A DNA stretch of 64,000 nucleotides from Sisyra terminalis (GCA_958496175.1 OY292279.1:4340001-4404000), one strand, 5' to 3'. Counted from the stretch's first letter, positions 47,701 to 62,700 are shown. The notes: generated from the letters alone by a model not told the origin. Made by a program: numbers and translations.

Positions 47701-50700
47701 TGGCATGCTTAGAAAACTTTTTTGAAATTTTCGATTTCCGTGAAAAATCAACGATGGTTAACCCACGGTTTTTTCTTGTGCGAAAAATGATTTCTTCTGC
47801 CACTTTGATGGTCGATATCTCCCATAAACGTGGCTTGTTTTCGGAAAAATTTGCACAGCATGTACAAAAGGACGTATACTTTCAATTGGCATGCTTAGAA
47901 AACTTTTTTGAAATTTTCGATTTCCGTGAAAAATCAACGATGGTTAACCCACGGTTTTTTCTTGTGCGAAAAATGATTTCTTCTGCCACTTTGATGGTCG
48001 ATATCTCCCATAAACGTGGCTTGTTTTCGGAAAAATTTGCACAGCATGTACAAAAGGACGTATACTTTCAATTGGCATGCTTAGAAAACTTTTTTGAAAT
48101 TTTCGATTTCCGTGAAAAATCAACGATGGTTAACCCACGGTTTTTTCTTGTGCGAAAAATGATTTCTTCTGCCACTTTGATGGTCGATATCTCCCATAAA
48201 CGTGGCTTGTTTTCGGAAAAATTTGCACAGCATGTACAAAAGGACGTATACTTTCAATTGGCATGCTTAGAAAACTTTTTTGAAATTTTCGATTTCCGTG
48301 AAAAATCAACGATGGTTAACCCACGGTTTTTTCTTGTGCGAAAAATGATTTCTTCTGCCACTTTGATGGTCGATATCTCCCATAAACGTGGCTTGTTTTC
48401 GGAAAAATTTGCACAGCATGTACAAAAGGACGTATACTTTCAATTGGCATGCTTAGAAAACTTTTTTGAAATTTTCGATTTCCGTGAAAAATCAACGATG
48501 GTTAACCCACGGTTTTTTCTTGTGCGAAAAATGATTTCTTCTGCCACTTTGATGGTCGATATCTCCCATAAACGTGGCTTGTTTTCGGAAAAATTTGCAC
48601 AGCATGTACAAAAGGACGTATACTTTCAATTGGCATGCTTAGAAAACTTTTTTGAAATTTTCGATTTCCGTGAAAAATCAACGATGGTTAACCCACGGTT
48701 TTTTCTTGTGCGAAAAATGATTTCTTCTGCCACTTTGATGGTCGATATCTCCCATAAACGTGGCTTGTTTTCGGAAAAATTTGCACAGCATGTACAAAAG
48801 GACGTATACTTTCAATTGGCATGCTTAGAAAACTTTTTTGAAATTTTCGATTTCCGTGAAAAATCAACGATGGTTAACCCACGGTTTTTTCTTGTGCGAA
48901 AAATGATTTCTTCTGCCACTTTGATGGTCGATATCTCCCATAAACGTGGCTTGTTTTCGGAAAAATTTGCACAGCATGTACAAAAGGACGTATACTTTCA
49001 ATTGGCATGCTTAGAAAACTTTTTTGAAATTTTCGATTTCCGTGAAAAATCAACGATGGTTAACCCACGGTTTTTTCTTGTGCGAAAAATGATTTCTTCT
49101 GCCACTTTGATGGTCGATATCTCCCATAAACGTGGCTTGTTTTCGGAAAAATTTGCACAGCATGTACAAAAGGACGTATACTTTCAATTGGCATGCTTAG
49201 AAAACTTTTTTGAAATTTTCGATTTCCGTGAAAAATCAACGATGGTTAACCCACGGTTTTTTCTTGTGCGAAAAATGATTTCTTCTGCCACTTTGATGGT
49301 CGATATCTCCCATAAACGTGGCTTGTTTTCGGAAAAATTTGCACAGCATGTACAAAAGGACGTATACTTTCAATTGGCATGCTTAGAAAACTTTTTTGAA
49401 ATTTTCGATTTCCGTGAAAAATCAACGATGGTTAACCCACGGTTTTTTCTTGTGCGAAAAATGATTTCTTCTGCCACTTTGATGGTCGATATCTCCCATA
49501 AACGTGGCTTGTTTTCGGAAAAATTTGCACAGCATGTACAAAAGGACGTATACTTTCAATTGGCATGCTTAGAAAACTTTTTTGAAATTTTCGATTTCCG
49601 TGAAAAATCAACGATGGTTAACCCACGGTTTTTTCTTGTGCGAAAAATGATTTCTTCTGCCACTTTGATGGTCGATATCTCCCATAAACGTGGCTTGTTT
49701 TCGGAAAAATTTGCACAGCATGTACAAAAGGACGTATACTTTCAATTGGCATGCTTAGAAAACTTTTTTGAAATTTTCGATTTCCGTGAAAAATCAACGA
49801 TGGTTAACCCACGGTTTTTTCTTGTGCGAAAAATGATTTCTTCTGCCACTTTGATGGTCGATATCTCCCATAAACGTGGCTTGTTTTCGGAAAAATTTGC
49901 ACAGCATGTACAAAAGGACGTATACTTTCAATTGGCATGCTTAGAAAACTTTTTTGAAATTTTCGATTTCCGTGAAAAATCAACGATGGTTAACCCACGG
50001 TTTTTTCTTGTGCGAAAAATGATTTCTTCTGCCACTTTGATGGTCGATATCTCCCATAAACGTGGCTTGTTTTCGGAAAAATTTGCACAGCATGTACAAA
50101 AGGACGTATACTTTCAATTGGCATGCTTAGAAAACTTTTTTGAAATTTTCGATTTCCGTGAAAAATCAACGATGGTTAACCCACGGTTTTTTCTTGTGCG
50201 AAAAATGATTTCTTCTGCCACTTTGATGGTCGATATCTCCCATAAACGTGGCTTGTTTTCGGAAAAATTTGCACAGCATGTACAAAAGGACGTATACTTT
50301 CAATTGGCATGCTTAGAAAACTTTTTTGAAATTTTCGATTTCCGTGAAAAATCAACGATGGTTAACCCACGGTTTTTTCTTGTGCGAAAAATGATTTCTT
50401 CTGCCACTTTGATGGTCGATATCTCCCATAAACGTGGCTTGTTTTCGGAAAAATTTGCACAGCATGTACAAAAGGACGTATACTTTCAATTGGCATGCTT
50501 AGAAAACTTTTTTGAAATTTTCGATTTCCGTGAAAAATCAACGATGGTTAACCCACGGTTTTTTCTTGTGCGAAAAATGATTTCTTCTGCCACTTTGATG
50601 GTCGATATCTCCCATAAACGTGGCTTGTTTTCGGAAAAATTTGCACAGCATGTACAAAAGGACGTATACTTTCAATTGGCATGCTTAGAAAACTTTTTTG

Positions 50701-51059
50701 AAATTTTCGATTTCCGTGAAAAATCAACGATGGTTAACCCACGGTTTTTTCTTGTGCGAAAAATGATTTCTTCTGCCACTTTGATGGTCGATATCTCCCA
50801 TAAACGTGGCTTGTTTTCGGAAAAATTTGCACAGCATGTACAAAAGGACGTATACTTTCAATTGGCATGCTTAGAAAACTTTTTTGAAATTTTCGATTTC
50901 CGTGAAAAATCAACGATGGTTAACCCACGGTTTTTTCTTGTGCGAAAAATGATTTCTTCTGCCACTTTGATGGTCGATATCTCCATAAACGTGGCTTGTT
51001 TTCGGAAAAATTTGCACAGCATGTACAAAAGGACGTATACTTTCAATTGGCATGCTTAG
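38727..51059 (+). other. 4,110-codon open frame running through the satellite (probably not a gene)
   Basis: The frame opens with ATG in unique flanking DNA and reads about 66 monomers as a 62-residue repeat. It ends after a one-base loss in a run of C near 50,983 shifts it into a stop. Each repeat has the phrases 'QHVQKDVYFQLACLENFF' and 'VNPRFFLVRKMISSATLM' and no recognised domain, signal peptide or membrane span. An endless frame is expected whenever a monomer length is a multiple of three and one frame lacks a stop. Of the distinct substitutions seen over the whole array, eight change the amino acid (L-I, K-Q, L-H, D-V, V-E, H-P, K-N, A-P) and three are silent, close to what neutral change gives. 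Nothing suggests selection for a protein. Confidence 0.1.
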
Positions 51060-54000
51060 AAAACTTTTTTGAAATTTTCGATTTCCGTGAAAAATCAACG
51101 ATGGTTAACCCACGGTTTTTTCTTGTGCGAAAAATGATTTCTTCTGCCACTTTGATGGTCGATATCTCCCATAAACGTGGCTTGTTTTCGGAAAAATTTG
51201 CACAGCATGTACAAAAGGACGTATACTTTCAATTGGCATGCTTAGAAAACTTTTTTGAAATTTTCGATTTCCGTGAAAAATCAACGATGGTTAACCCACG
51301 GTTTTTTCTTGTGCGAAAAATGATTTCTTCTGCCACTTTGATGGTCGATATCTCCCATAAACGTGGCTTGTTTTCGGAAAAATTTGCACAGCATGTACAA
51401 AAGGACGTATACTTTCAATTGGCATGCTTAGAAAACTTTTTTGAAATTTTCGATTTCCGTGAAAAATCAACGATGGTTAACCCACGGTTTTTCTTGTGCG
51501 AAAAATGATTTCTTCTGCCACTTTGATGGTCGATATCTCCCATAAACGTGGCTTGTTTTCGGAAAAATTTGCACAGCATGTACAAAAGGACGTATACTTT
51601 CAATTGGCATGCTTAGAAAACTTTTTTGAAATTTTCGATTTCCGTGAAAAATCAACGATGGTTAACCCACGGTTTTTTCTTGTGCGAAAAATGATTTCTT
51701 CTGCCACTTTGATGGTCGATATCTCCCATAAACGTGGCTTGTTTTCGGAAAAATTTGCACAGCATGTACAAAAGGACGTATACTTTCAATTGGCATGCTT
51801 AGAAAACTTTTTTGAAATTTTCGATTTCCGTGAAAAATCAACGATGGTTAACCCACGGTTTTTTCTTGTGCGAAAAATGATTTCTTCTGCCACTTTGATG
51901 GTCGATATCTCCATAAACGTGGCTTGTTTTCGGAAAGAAAAATTTGCACAGCATGTACAAAAGGGACGTATACTTTCAATTGGCATGCTTAGAAAACTTT
52001 TTTGAAATTTTCGATTTCCGTGAAAAATCAACGATGGTTAACCCACGGTTTTTTCTTGTGCGAAAAATGATTTCTTCTGCCACTTTGATGGTCGATATCT
52101 CCCATAAACGTGGCTTGTTTTCGGAAAAATTTGCACAGCATGTACAAAAGGACGTATACTTTCAATTGGCATGCTTAGAAAACTTTTTTGAAATTTTCGA
52201 TTTCCGTGAAAAATCAACGATGGTTAACCCACGGTTTTTTCTTGTGCGAAAAATGATTTCTTCTGCCACTTTGATGGTCGATATCTCCCATAAACGTGGC
52301 TTGTTTTCGGAAAAATTTGCACAGCATGTACAAAAGGACGTATACTTTCAATTGGCATGCTTAGAAAACTTTTTTGAAATTTTCGATTTCCGTGAAAAAT
52401 CAACGATGGTTAACCCACGGTTTTTTCTTGTGCGAAAAATGATTTCTTCTGCCACTTTGATGGTCGATATCTCCCATAAACGTGGCTTGTTTTCGGAAAA
52501 ATTTGCACAGCATGTACAAAAGGACGTATACTTTCAATTGGCATGCTTAGAAAACTTTTTTGAAATTTTCGATTTCCGTGAAAAATCAACGATGGTTAAC
52601 CCACGGTTTTTTCTTGTGCGAAAAATGATTTCTTCTGCCACTTTGATGGTCGATATCTCCCATAAACGTGGCTTGTTTTCGGAAAAATTTGCACAGCATG
52701 TACAAAAGGACGTATACTTTCAATTGGCATGCTTAGAAAACTTTTTTGAAATTTTCGATTTCCGTGAAAAATCAACGATGGTTAACCCACGGTTTTTTCT
52801 TGTGCGAAAAATGATTTCTTCTGCCACTTTGATGGTCGATATCTCCCATAAACGTGGCTTGTTTTCGGAAAAATTTGCACAGCATGTACAAAAGGACGTA
52901 TACTTTCAATTGGCATGCTTAGAAAACTTTTTTGAAATTTTCGATTTCCGTGAAAAAATCAACGATGGTTAACCCACGGTTTTTTCTTGTGCGAAAAATG
53001 ATTTCTTCTGCCACTTTGATGGTCGATATCTCCCATAAACGTGGCTTGTTTTCGGAAAAATTTGCACAGCATGTACAAAAGGACGTATACTTTCAATTGG
53101 CATGCTTAGAAAACTTTTTTGAAATTTTCGATTTCCGTGAAAAATCAACGATGGTTAACCCACGGTTTTTTCTTGTGCGAAAAATGATTTCTTCTGCCAC
53201 TTTGATGGTCGATATCTCCCATAAACGTGGCTTGTTTTCGGAAAAATTTGCACAGCATGTACAAAAGGACGTATACTTTCAATTGGCATGCTTAGAAAAC
53301 TTTTTTGAAATTTTCGATTTCCGTGAAAAATCAACGATGGTTAACCCACGGTTTTTTCTTGTGCGAAAAATGATTTCTTCTGCCACTTTGATGGTCGATA
53401 TCTCCCATAAACGTGGCTTGTTTTCGGAAAAATTTGCACAGCATGTACAAAAGGACGTATACTTTCAATTGGCATGCTTAGAAAACTTTTTTGAAATTTT
53501 CGATTTCCGTGAAAAATCAACGATGGTTAACCCACGGTTTTTTCTTGTGCGAAAAATGATTTCTTCTGCCACTTTGATGGTCGATATCTCCCATAAACGT
53601 GGCTTGTTTTCGGAAAAATTTGCACAGCATGTACAAAAGGACGTATACTTTCAATTGGCATGCTTAGAAAACTTTTTTGAAATTTTCGATTTCGTGAAAA
53701 ATCAACGATGGTTAACCCACGGTTTTTTCTTGTGCGAAAAATGATTTCTTCTGCCACTTTGATGGTCGATATCTCCCATAAACGTGGCTTGTTTTCGGAA
53801 AAATTTGCACAGCATGTACAAAAGGACGTATACTTTCAATTGGCATGCTTAGAAAACTTTTTTGAAATTTTCGATTTCCGTGAAAAATCAACGATGGTTA
53901 ACCCACGGTTTTTTCTTGTGCGAAAAATGATTTCTTCTGCCACTTTGATGGTCGATATCTCCCATAAACGTGGCTTGTTTTCGGAAAAATTTGCACAGCA

Positions 54001-56700
54001 TGTACAAAAGGACGTATACTTTCAATTGGCATGCTTAGAAAACTTTTTTGAAATTTTCGATTTCCGTGAAAAATCAACGATGGTTAACCCACGGTTTTTT
54101 CTTGTGCGAAAAATGATTTCTTCTGCCACTTTGATGGTCGATATCTCCCATAAACGTGGCTTGTTTTCGGAAAAATTTGCACAGCATGTACAAAAGGACG
54201 TATACTTTCAATTGGCATGCTTAGAAAACTTTTTTGAAATTTTCGATTTCCGTGAAAAATCAACGATGGTTAACCCACGGTTTTTTCTTGTGCGAAAAAT
54301 GATTTCTTCTGCCACTTTGATGGTCGATATCTCCCATAAACGTGGCTTGTTTTCGGAAAAATTTGCACAGCATGTACAAAAGGACGTATACTTTCAATTG
54401 GCATGCTTAGAAAACTTTTTTGAAATTTTCGATTTCCGTGAAAAATCAACGATGGTTAACCCACGGTTTTTTCTTGTGCGAAAAATGATTTCTTCTGCCA
54501 CTTTGATGGTCGATATCTCCCATAAACGTGGCTTGTTTTCGGAAAAATTTGCACAGCATGTACAAAAGGACGTATACTTTCAATTGGCATGCTTAGAAAA
54601 CTTTTTTGAAATTTTCGATTTCCGTGAAAAATCAACGATGGTTAACCCACGGTTTTTTCTTGTGCGAAAAATGATTTCTTCTGCCACTTTGATGGTCGAT
54701 ATCTCCCATAAACGTGGCTTGTTTTCGGAAAAAATTTGCACAGCATGTACAAAAGGACGTATACTTTCAATTGGCATGCTTAGAAAACTTTTTTGAAATT
54801 TTCGATTTCCGTGAAAAATCAACGATGGTTAACCCACGGTTTTTTTCTTGTGCGAAAAATGATTTCTTCTGCCACTTTGATGGTCGATATCTCCCATAAA
54901 CGCTGGCTTGTTTCGGAAAAATTTGCACAGCATGTACAAAAGGACGTATACTTTCAATTGGCATGCTTAGAAAACTTTTTTGAAATTTTCGATTTCCCGT
55001 GAAAAATCAACGATGGTTAACCCACGGTTTTTTCTTGTGCGAAAAATGATTTCTTCTGCCACTTTGATGGTCGATATCTCCCATAAACGTGGCTTGTTTT
55101 CGGAAAATTTGCACAGCATGTACAAAAGGACGTATAACTTTCAATTGGCATGCTTAGAAAACTTTTTGAAATTTTCGATTTCCGGTGAAAAATCAACGAT
55201 GGTTAACCACGGTTTTTTTCTTGTGCGAAAAATGATTTCTTCTGCACTTTGATGGTCGATATCTCCCATAAACGTGGCTTGTTTCGGAAAAATTTGCACA
55301 GCATGTACAAAAGGACGTATACTTTCAATTGGCATGCTTAGAAAACTTTTTTGAATTTTCGATTTCCGTGAAAAATCAACGATGGTTAACCCACGGTTTT
55401 TTCTTGTGCGAAAAATGATTTCTTCTGCCACTTTGATGGTCGATATCTCCCATAAACGTGGCTTGTTTTCGGAAAAATTTGCACAGCATGTACAAAAGGA
55501 CGTATACTTTCAATTGGCATGCTTAGAAAACTTTTTTGAAATTTTCGATTTCCGTGAAAAATCAACGATGGTTAACCCACGGTTTTTTCTTGTGCGAAAA
55601 ATGATTTCTTCTGCCACTTTGATGGTCGATATCTCCCATAAACGTGGCTTGTTTTCGGAAAAATTTGCACAGCATGTACAAAAGGACGTATACTTTCAAT
55701 TGGCATGCTTAGAAAACTTTTTTGAAATTTTCGATTTCCGTGAAAAATCAACGATGGTAACCCACGGTTTTTTCTTGTGCGAAAAATGATTTCTTCTGCC
55801 ACTTTGATGGTCGATATCTCCCATAACGTGGCTTGTTTTCGGAAAAATTTGCACAGCATGTACAAAAGGACGTATACTTTCAATTGGCATGCTTAGAAAA
55901 CTTTTTTGAAATTTTCGATTTCCGTGAAAAATCAACGATGGTTAACCCACGGTTTTTTCTTGTGCGAAAATGATTTCTTCTGCCACTTTGATGGTCGATA
56001 TCTCCCATAAACGTGGCTTGTTTTCGGAAAAATTTGCACAGCATGTACAAAAGGACGTATACTTTCAATTGGCATGCTTAGAAAACTTTTTTGAAATTTT
56101 CGATTTCCGTGAAAAATCAACGATGGTTAACCACGGTTTTTTCTTGTGCGAAAATGATTTCTTCTGCCACTTTGATGGTCGATATCTCCCATAAACGTGG
56201 CTTGTTTTCGGAAAAATTTGCACAGCATGTACAAAAGGACGTATACTTTCAATTGGCATGCTTAGAAAACTTTTTTGAAATNNNNNNNNNNNNNNNNNNN
56301 NNNNNNNNNNNNNNNNNNNNNNNNNNNNNNNNNNNNNNNNNNNNNNNNNNNNNNNNNNNNNNNNNNNNNNNNNNNNNNNNNNNNNNNNNNNNNNNNNNNN
56401 NNNNNNNNNNNNNNNNNNNNNNNNNNNNNNNNNNNNNNNNNNNNNNNNNNNNNNNNNNNNNNNNNNNNNNNNNNNNNNNNNACGGTTTTTTCTTGTGCGA
56501 AAAATGATTTCTTCTGCCACTTTGATGGTCGATATCTCCCATAAACGTGGCTTGTTTTCGGAAAATTTGCACAGCATGTACAAAAGGACGTATACTTTCA
56601 ATTGGCATGCTTAGAAAACTTTTTTGAAATTTTCGATTTCCGTGAAAAATCAACGATGGTTAACCCACGGTTTTTTCTTGTGTGCGAAAAATGATTTCTT
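50983..56700. other. Indel-rich part of the array flanking the gap
   Basis: Single-base gains and losses, mostly in homopolymers, appear near 50,983, 51,488, 51,936, 51,962, 52,955 and 53,691. They then become dense from 54,730 to 56,150 and continue just after the gap near 56,563 and 56,681. The substitution pattern is otherwise unchanged. Rising indel density toward a contig end is the signature of low-coverage consensus error. Confidence 0.7.
56282..56481. other. Assembly gap (200 N)
   Basis: Exactly 200 unknown bases. The last monomer landmark before it is at 56,222 and the next after it at 56,571, 349 bp apart, which is not a multiple of 186. The gap length is therefore a placeholder, and the true missing array could be far longer. 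Confidence 0.99.
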
Positions 56701-59700
56701 CTGCCACTTTGATGGTCGATATCTCCCATAAACGTGGCTTGTTTTCGGAAAAATTTGCACAGCATGTACAAAAGGACGTATACTTTCAATTGGCATGCTT
56801 AGAAAACTTTTTTGAAATTTTCGATTTCCGTGAAAAATCAACGATGGTTAACCCACGGTTTTTTCTTGTGCGAAAAATGATTTCTTCTGCCACTTTGATG
56901 GTCGATATCTCCCATAAACGTGGCTTGTTTTCGGAAAAATTTGCACAGCATGTACAAAAGGACGTATACTTTCAATTGGCATGCTTAGAAAACTTTTTTG
57001 AAATTTTCGATTTCCGTGAAAAATCAACGATGGTTAACCCACGGTTTTTTCTTGTGCGAAAAATGATTTCTTCTGCCACTTTGATGGTCGATATCTCCCA
57101 TAAACGTGGCTTGTTTTCGGAAAAATTTGCACAGCATGTACAAAAGGACGTATACTTTCAATTGGCATGCTTAGAAAACTTTTTTGAAATTTTCGATTTC
57201 CGTGAAAAATCAACGATGGTTAACCCACGGTTTTTTCTTGTGCGAAAAATGATTTCTTCTGCCACTTTGATGGTCGATATCTCCCATAAACGTGGCTTGT
57301 TTTCGGAAAAATTTGCACAGCATGTACAAAAGGACGTATACTTTCAATTGGCATGCTTAGAAAACTTTTTTGAAATTTTCGATTTCCGTGAAAAATCAAC
57401 GATGGTTAACCCACGGTTTTTTCTTGTGCGAAAAATGATTTCTTCTGCCACTTTGATGGTCGATATCTCCCATAAACGTGGCTTGTTTTCGGAAAAATTT
57501 GCACAGCATGTACAAAAGGACGTATACTTTCAATTGGCATGCTTAGAAAACTTTTTTGAAATTTTCGATTTCCGTGAAAAATCAACGATGGTTAACCCAC
57601 GGTTTTTTCTTGTGCGAAAAATGATTTCTTCTGCCACTTTGATGGTCGATATCTCCCATAAACGTGGCTTGTTTTCGGAAAAATTTGCACAGCATGTACA
57701 AAAGGACGTATACTTTCAATTGGCATGCTTAGAAAACTTTTTTGAAATTTTCGATTTCCGTGAAAAATCAACGATGGTTAACCCACGGTTTTTTCTTGTG
57801 CGAAAAATGATTTCTTCTGCCACTTTGATGGTCGATATCTCCCATAAACGTGGCTTGTTTTCGGAAAAATTTGCACAGCATGTACAAAAGGACGTATACT
57901 TTCAATTGGCATGCTTAGAAAACTTTTTTGAAATTTTCGATTTCCGTGAAAAATCAACGATGGTTAACCCACGGTTTTTTCTTGTGCGAAAAATGATTTC
58001 TTCTGCCACTTTGATGGTCGATATCTCCCATAAACGTGGCTTGTTTTCGGAAAAATTTGCACAGCATGTACAAAAGGACGTATACTTTCAATTGGCATGC
58101 TTAGAAAACTTTTTTGAAATTTTCGATTTCCGTGAAAAATCAACGATGGTTAACCCACGGTTTTTTCTTGTGCGAAAAATGATTTCTTCTGCCACTTTGA
58201 TGGTCGATATCTCCCATAAACGTGGCTTGTTTTCGGAAAAATTTGCACAGCATGTACAAAAGGACGTATACTTTCAATTGGCATGCTTAGAAAACTTTTT
58301 TGAAATTTTCGATTTCCGTGAAAAATCAACGATGGTTAACCCACGGTTTTTTCTTGTGCGAAAAATGATTTCTTCTGCCACTTTGATGGTCGATATCTCC
58401 CATAAACGTGGCTTGTTTTCGGAAAAATTTGCACAGCATGTACAAAAGGACGTATACTTTCAATTGGCATGCTTAGAAAACTTTTTTGAAATTTTCGATT
58501 TCCGTGAAAAATCAACGATGGTTAACCCACGGTTTTTTCTTGTGCGAAAAATGATTTCTTCTGCCACTTTGATGGTCGATATCTCCCATAAACGTGGCTT
58601 GTTTTCGGAAAAATTTGCACAGCATGTACAAAAGGACGTATACTTTCAATTGGCATGCTTAGAAAACTTTTTTGAAATTTTCGATTTCCGTGAAAAATCA
58701 ACGATGGTTAACCCACGGTTTTTTCTTGTGCGAAAAATGATTTCTTCTGCCACTTTGATGGTCGATATCTCCCATAAACGTGGCTTGTTTTCGGAAAAAT
58801 TTGCACAGCATGTACAAAAGGACGTATACTTTCAATTGGCATGCTTAGAAAACTTTTTTGAAATTTTCGATTTCCGTGAAAAATCAACGATGGTTAACCC
58901 ACGGTTTTTTCTTGTGCGAAAAATGATTTCTTCTGCCACTTTGATGGTCGATATCTCCCATAAACGTGGCTTGTTTTCGGAAAAATTTGCACAGCATGTA
59001 CAAAAGGACGTATACTTTCAATTGGCATGCTTAGAAAACTTTTTTGAAATTTTCGATTTCCGTGAAAAATCAACGATGGTTAACCCACGGTTTTTTCTTG
59101 AGCGAAAAATGATTTCTTCTGCCACTTTGATGGTCGATATCTCCCATAAACGTGGCTTGTTTTCGGAAAAATTTGCACAGCATGTACAAAAGGACGTATA
59201 CTTTCAATTGGCATGCTTAGAAAACTTTTTTGAAATTTTCGATTTCCGTGAAAAATCAACGATGGTTAACCCGCGGTTTTTTCTTGTGCGAAAAATGATT
59301 TCTTCTGCCACTTTGATGGTCGATATCTCCCATAAACGTGGCTTGTTTTCGGAAAAATTTGCACAGCATGTACAAAAGGACGTATACTTTCAATTGGCAT
59401 GCTTAGAAAACTTTTTTGAAATTTTCGATTTCCGTGAAAAATCAACGATGGTTAACCCACGGTTTTTTCTTGTGCGAAAAATGATTTCTTCTGCCACTTT
59501 GATGGTCGATATCTCCCCTAAACGTGGCTTGTTTTCGGAAAAATTTGCACAGCATGTACAAAAGGACGTATACTTTCAATTGGCATGCTTAGAAAACTTT
59601 TTTGAAATTTTCGATTTCCGTGAAAAATCAACGATGGTTAACCCACGGTTTTTTCTTGTGCGAAAAATGATTTCTTCTGCCACTTTGATGGTCGATATCT

Positions 59701-62700
59701 CCCATAAACGTGGCTTGTTTTCGGAAAAATTTGCACAGCATGTACAAAAGGACGTATACTTTCAATTGGCATGCTTAGAAAACTTTTTTGAAATTTTCGA
59801 TTTCCGTGAAAAATCAACGATGGTTAACCCACGGTTTTTTCTTGTGCGAAAAATGATTTCTTCTGCCACTTTGATGGTCGATATCTCCCATAAACGTGGC
59901 TTGTTTTCGGAAAAATTTGCACAGCATGTACAAAAGGACGTATACTTTCAATTGGCATGCTTAGAAAACTTTTTTGAAATTTTCGATTTTCGTGAAAAAT
60001 CAACGATGGTTAACCCACGGTTTTTTCTTGTGCGAAAAATGATTTCTTCTGCCACTTTGATGGTCGATATCTCCCATAAACGTGGCTTGTTTTCGGAAAA
60101 ATTTGCACAGCATGTACAAAAGGACGTATACTTTCAATTGGCATGCTTAGAAAACTTTTTTGAAATTTTCGATTTCCGTGAAAAATCAACGATGGTTAAC
60201 CCACGGTTTTTTCTTGTGCGAAAAATGATTTCTTCTGCCACTTTGATGGTCGATATCTCCCATAAACGTGGCTTGTTTTCGGAAAAATTTGCACAGCATG
60301 TACAAAAGGACGTATACTTTCAATTGGCATGCTTAGAAAACTTTTTTGAAATTTTCGTTTTCCGTGAAAAATCAACGATGGTTAACCCACGGTTTTTTCT
60401 TGTGCGAAAAATGATTTCTTCTGCCACTTTGATGGTCGATATCTCCCATAAACGTGGCTTGTTTTCGGAAAAATTTGCACAGCATGTACAAAAGGACGTA
60501 TACTTTCAATTGGCATGCTTAGAAAACTTTTTTGAAATTTTCGATTTCCGTGAAAAATCAACGATGGTTAACCCACGGTTTTTTCTTGTGCGAAAAATGA
60601 TTTCTTCTGCCACTTTGATGGTCGATATCTCCCATAAACGTGGCTTGTTTTCGGAAAAATTTGCACAGCATGTACAAAAGGACGTATACTTTCAATTGGC
60701 ATGCTTAGAAAACTTTTTTGAAATTTTCGTTTTCCGTGAAAAATCAACGATGGTTAACCCACGGTTTTTTCTTGTGCGAAAAATGATTTCTTCTGCCACT
60801 TTGATGGTCGATATCTCCCATAAACGTGGCTTGTTTTCGGAAAAATTTGCACAGCATGTACAAAAGGACGTATACTTTCAATTGGCATGCTTAGAAAACT
60901 TTTTTGAAATTTTCGATTTCCGTGAAAAATCAACGATGGTTAACCCACGGTTTTTTCTTGTGCGAAAAATGATTTCTTCTGCCACTTTGATGGTCGATAT
61001 CTCCCATAAACGTGGCTTGTTTTCGGAAAAATTTGCACAGCATGTACAAAAGGACGTATACTTTCAATTGGCATGCTTAGAAAACTTTTTTGAAATTTTC
61101 GATTTCCGTGAAAAATCAACGATGGTTAACCCACGGTTTTTTCTTGTGCGAAAAATGATTTCTTCTGCCACTTTGATGGTCGATATCTCCCATAAACGTG
61201 GCTTGTTTTCGGAAAAATTTGCACAGCATGTACAAAAGGACGTATACTTTCAATTGGCATGCTTAGAAAACTTTTTTGAAATTTTCGTTTTCCGTGAAAA
61301 ATCAACGATGGTTAACCCACGGTTTTTTCTTGTGCGAAAAATGATTTCTTCTGCCACTTTGATGGTCGATATCTCCCATAAACGTGGCTTGTTTTCGGAA
61401 AAATTTGCACAGCATGTACAAAAGGACGTATACTTTCAATTGGCATGCTTAGAAAACTTTTTTGAAATTTTCGATTTCCGTGAAAAATCAACGATGGTTA
61501 ACCCACGGTTTTTTCTTGTGCGAAAAATGATTTCTTCTGCCACTTTGATGGTCGATATCTCCCATAATCGTGGCTTGTTTTCGGAAAAATTTGCACAGCA
61601 TGTACAAAAGGACGTATACTTTCAATTGGCATGCTTAGAAAACTTTTTTGAAATTTTCGTTTTCCGTGAAAAATCAACGATGGTTAACCCACGGTTTTTT
61701 CTTGTGCGAAAAATGATTTCTTCTCCCACTTTGATGGTCGATATCTCCCATAAACGTGGCTTGTTTTCGGAAAAATTTGCACAGCATGTACAAAAGGACG
61801 TATACTTTCAATTGGCATGCTTAGAAAACTTTTTTGAAATTTTCGATTTCCGTGAAAAATCAACGATGGTTAACCCACGGTTTTTTCTTGTGCGAAAAAT
61901 GATTTCTTCTGCCACTTTGATGGTCGATATCTCCCATAAACGTGGCTTGTTTTCGGAAAAATTTGCACAGCATGTACAAAAGGACGTATACTTTCAATTG
62001 GCATGCTTAGAAAACTTTTTTGAAATTTTCGTTTTCCGTGAAAAATCAACGATGGTTAACCCACGGTTTTTTCTTGTGCGAAAAATGATTTCTTCTGCCA
62101 CTTTGATGGTCGATATCTCCCATAAACGTGGCTTGTTTTCGGAAAAATTTGCACAGCATGTACAAAAGGACGTATACTTTCAATTGGCATGCTTAGAAAA
62201 CTTTTTTGAAATTTTCGATTTCCGTGAAAAATCAACGATGGTTAACCCACGGTTTTTTCTTGTGCGAAAAATGATTTCTTCTGCCACTTTGATGGTCGAT
62301 ATCTCCCATAAACGTGGCTTGTTTTCGGAAAAATTTGCACAGCATGTACAAAAGGACGTATACTTTCAATTGGCATGCTTAGAAAACTTTTTTGAAATTT
62401 TCGATTTCCGTGAAAAATCAACGATGGTTAACCCACGGTTTTTTCTTGTGCGAAAAATGATTTCTTCTGCCACTTTGATGGTCGATATCTCCCATAAACG
62501 TGGCTTGTTTTCGGAAAAATTTGCACAGCATGTACAAAAGGACGTATACTTTCAATTGGCATGCTTAGAAAACTTTTTTGAAATTTTCGATTTCCGTGAA
62601 AAATCAACGATGGTTAACCCACGGTTTTTTCTTGTGCGAAAAATGATTTCTTCTGCCACTTTGATGGTCGATATCTCCCATAAACGTGGCTTGTTTTCGG

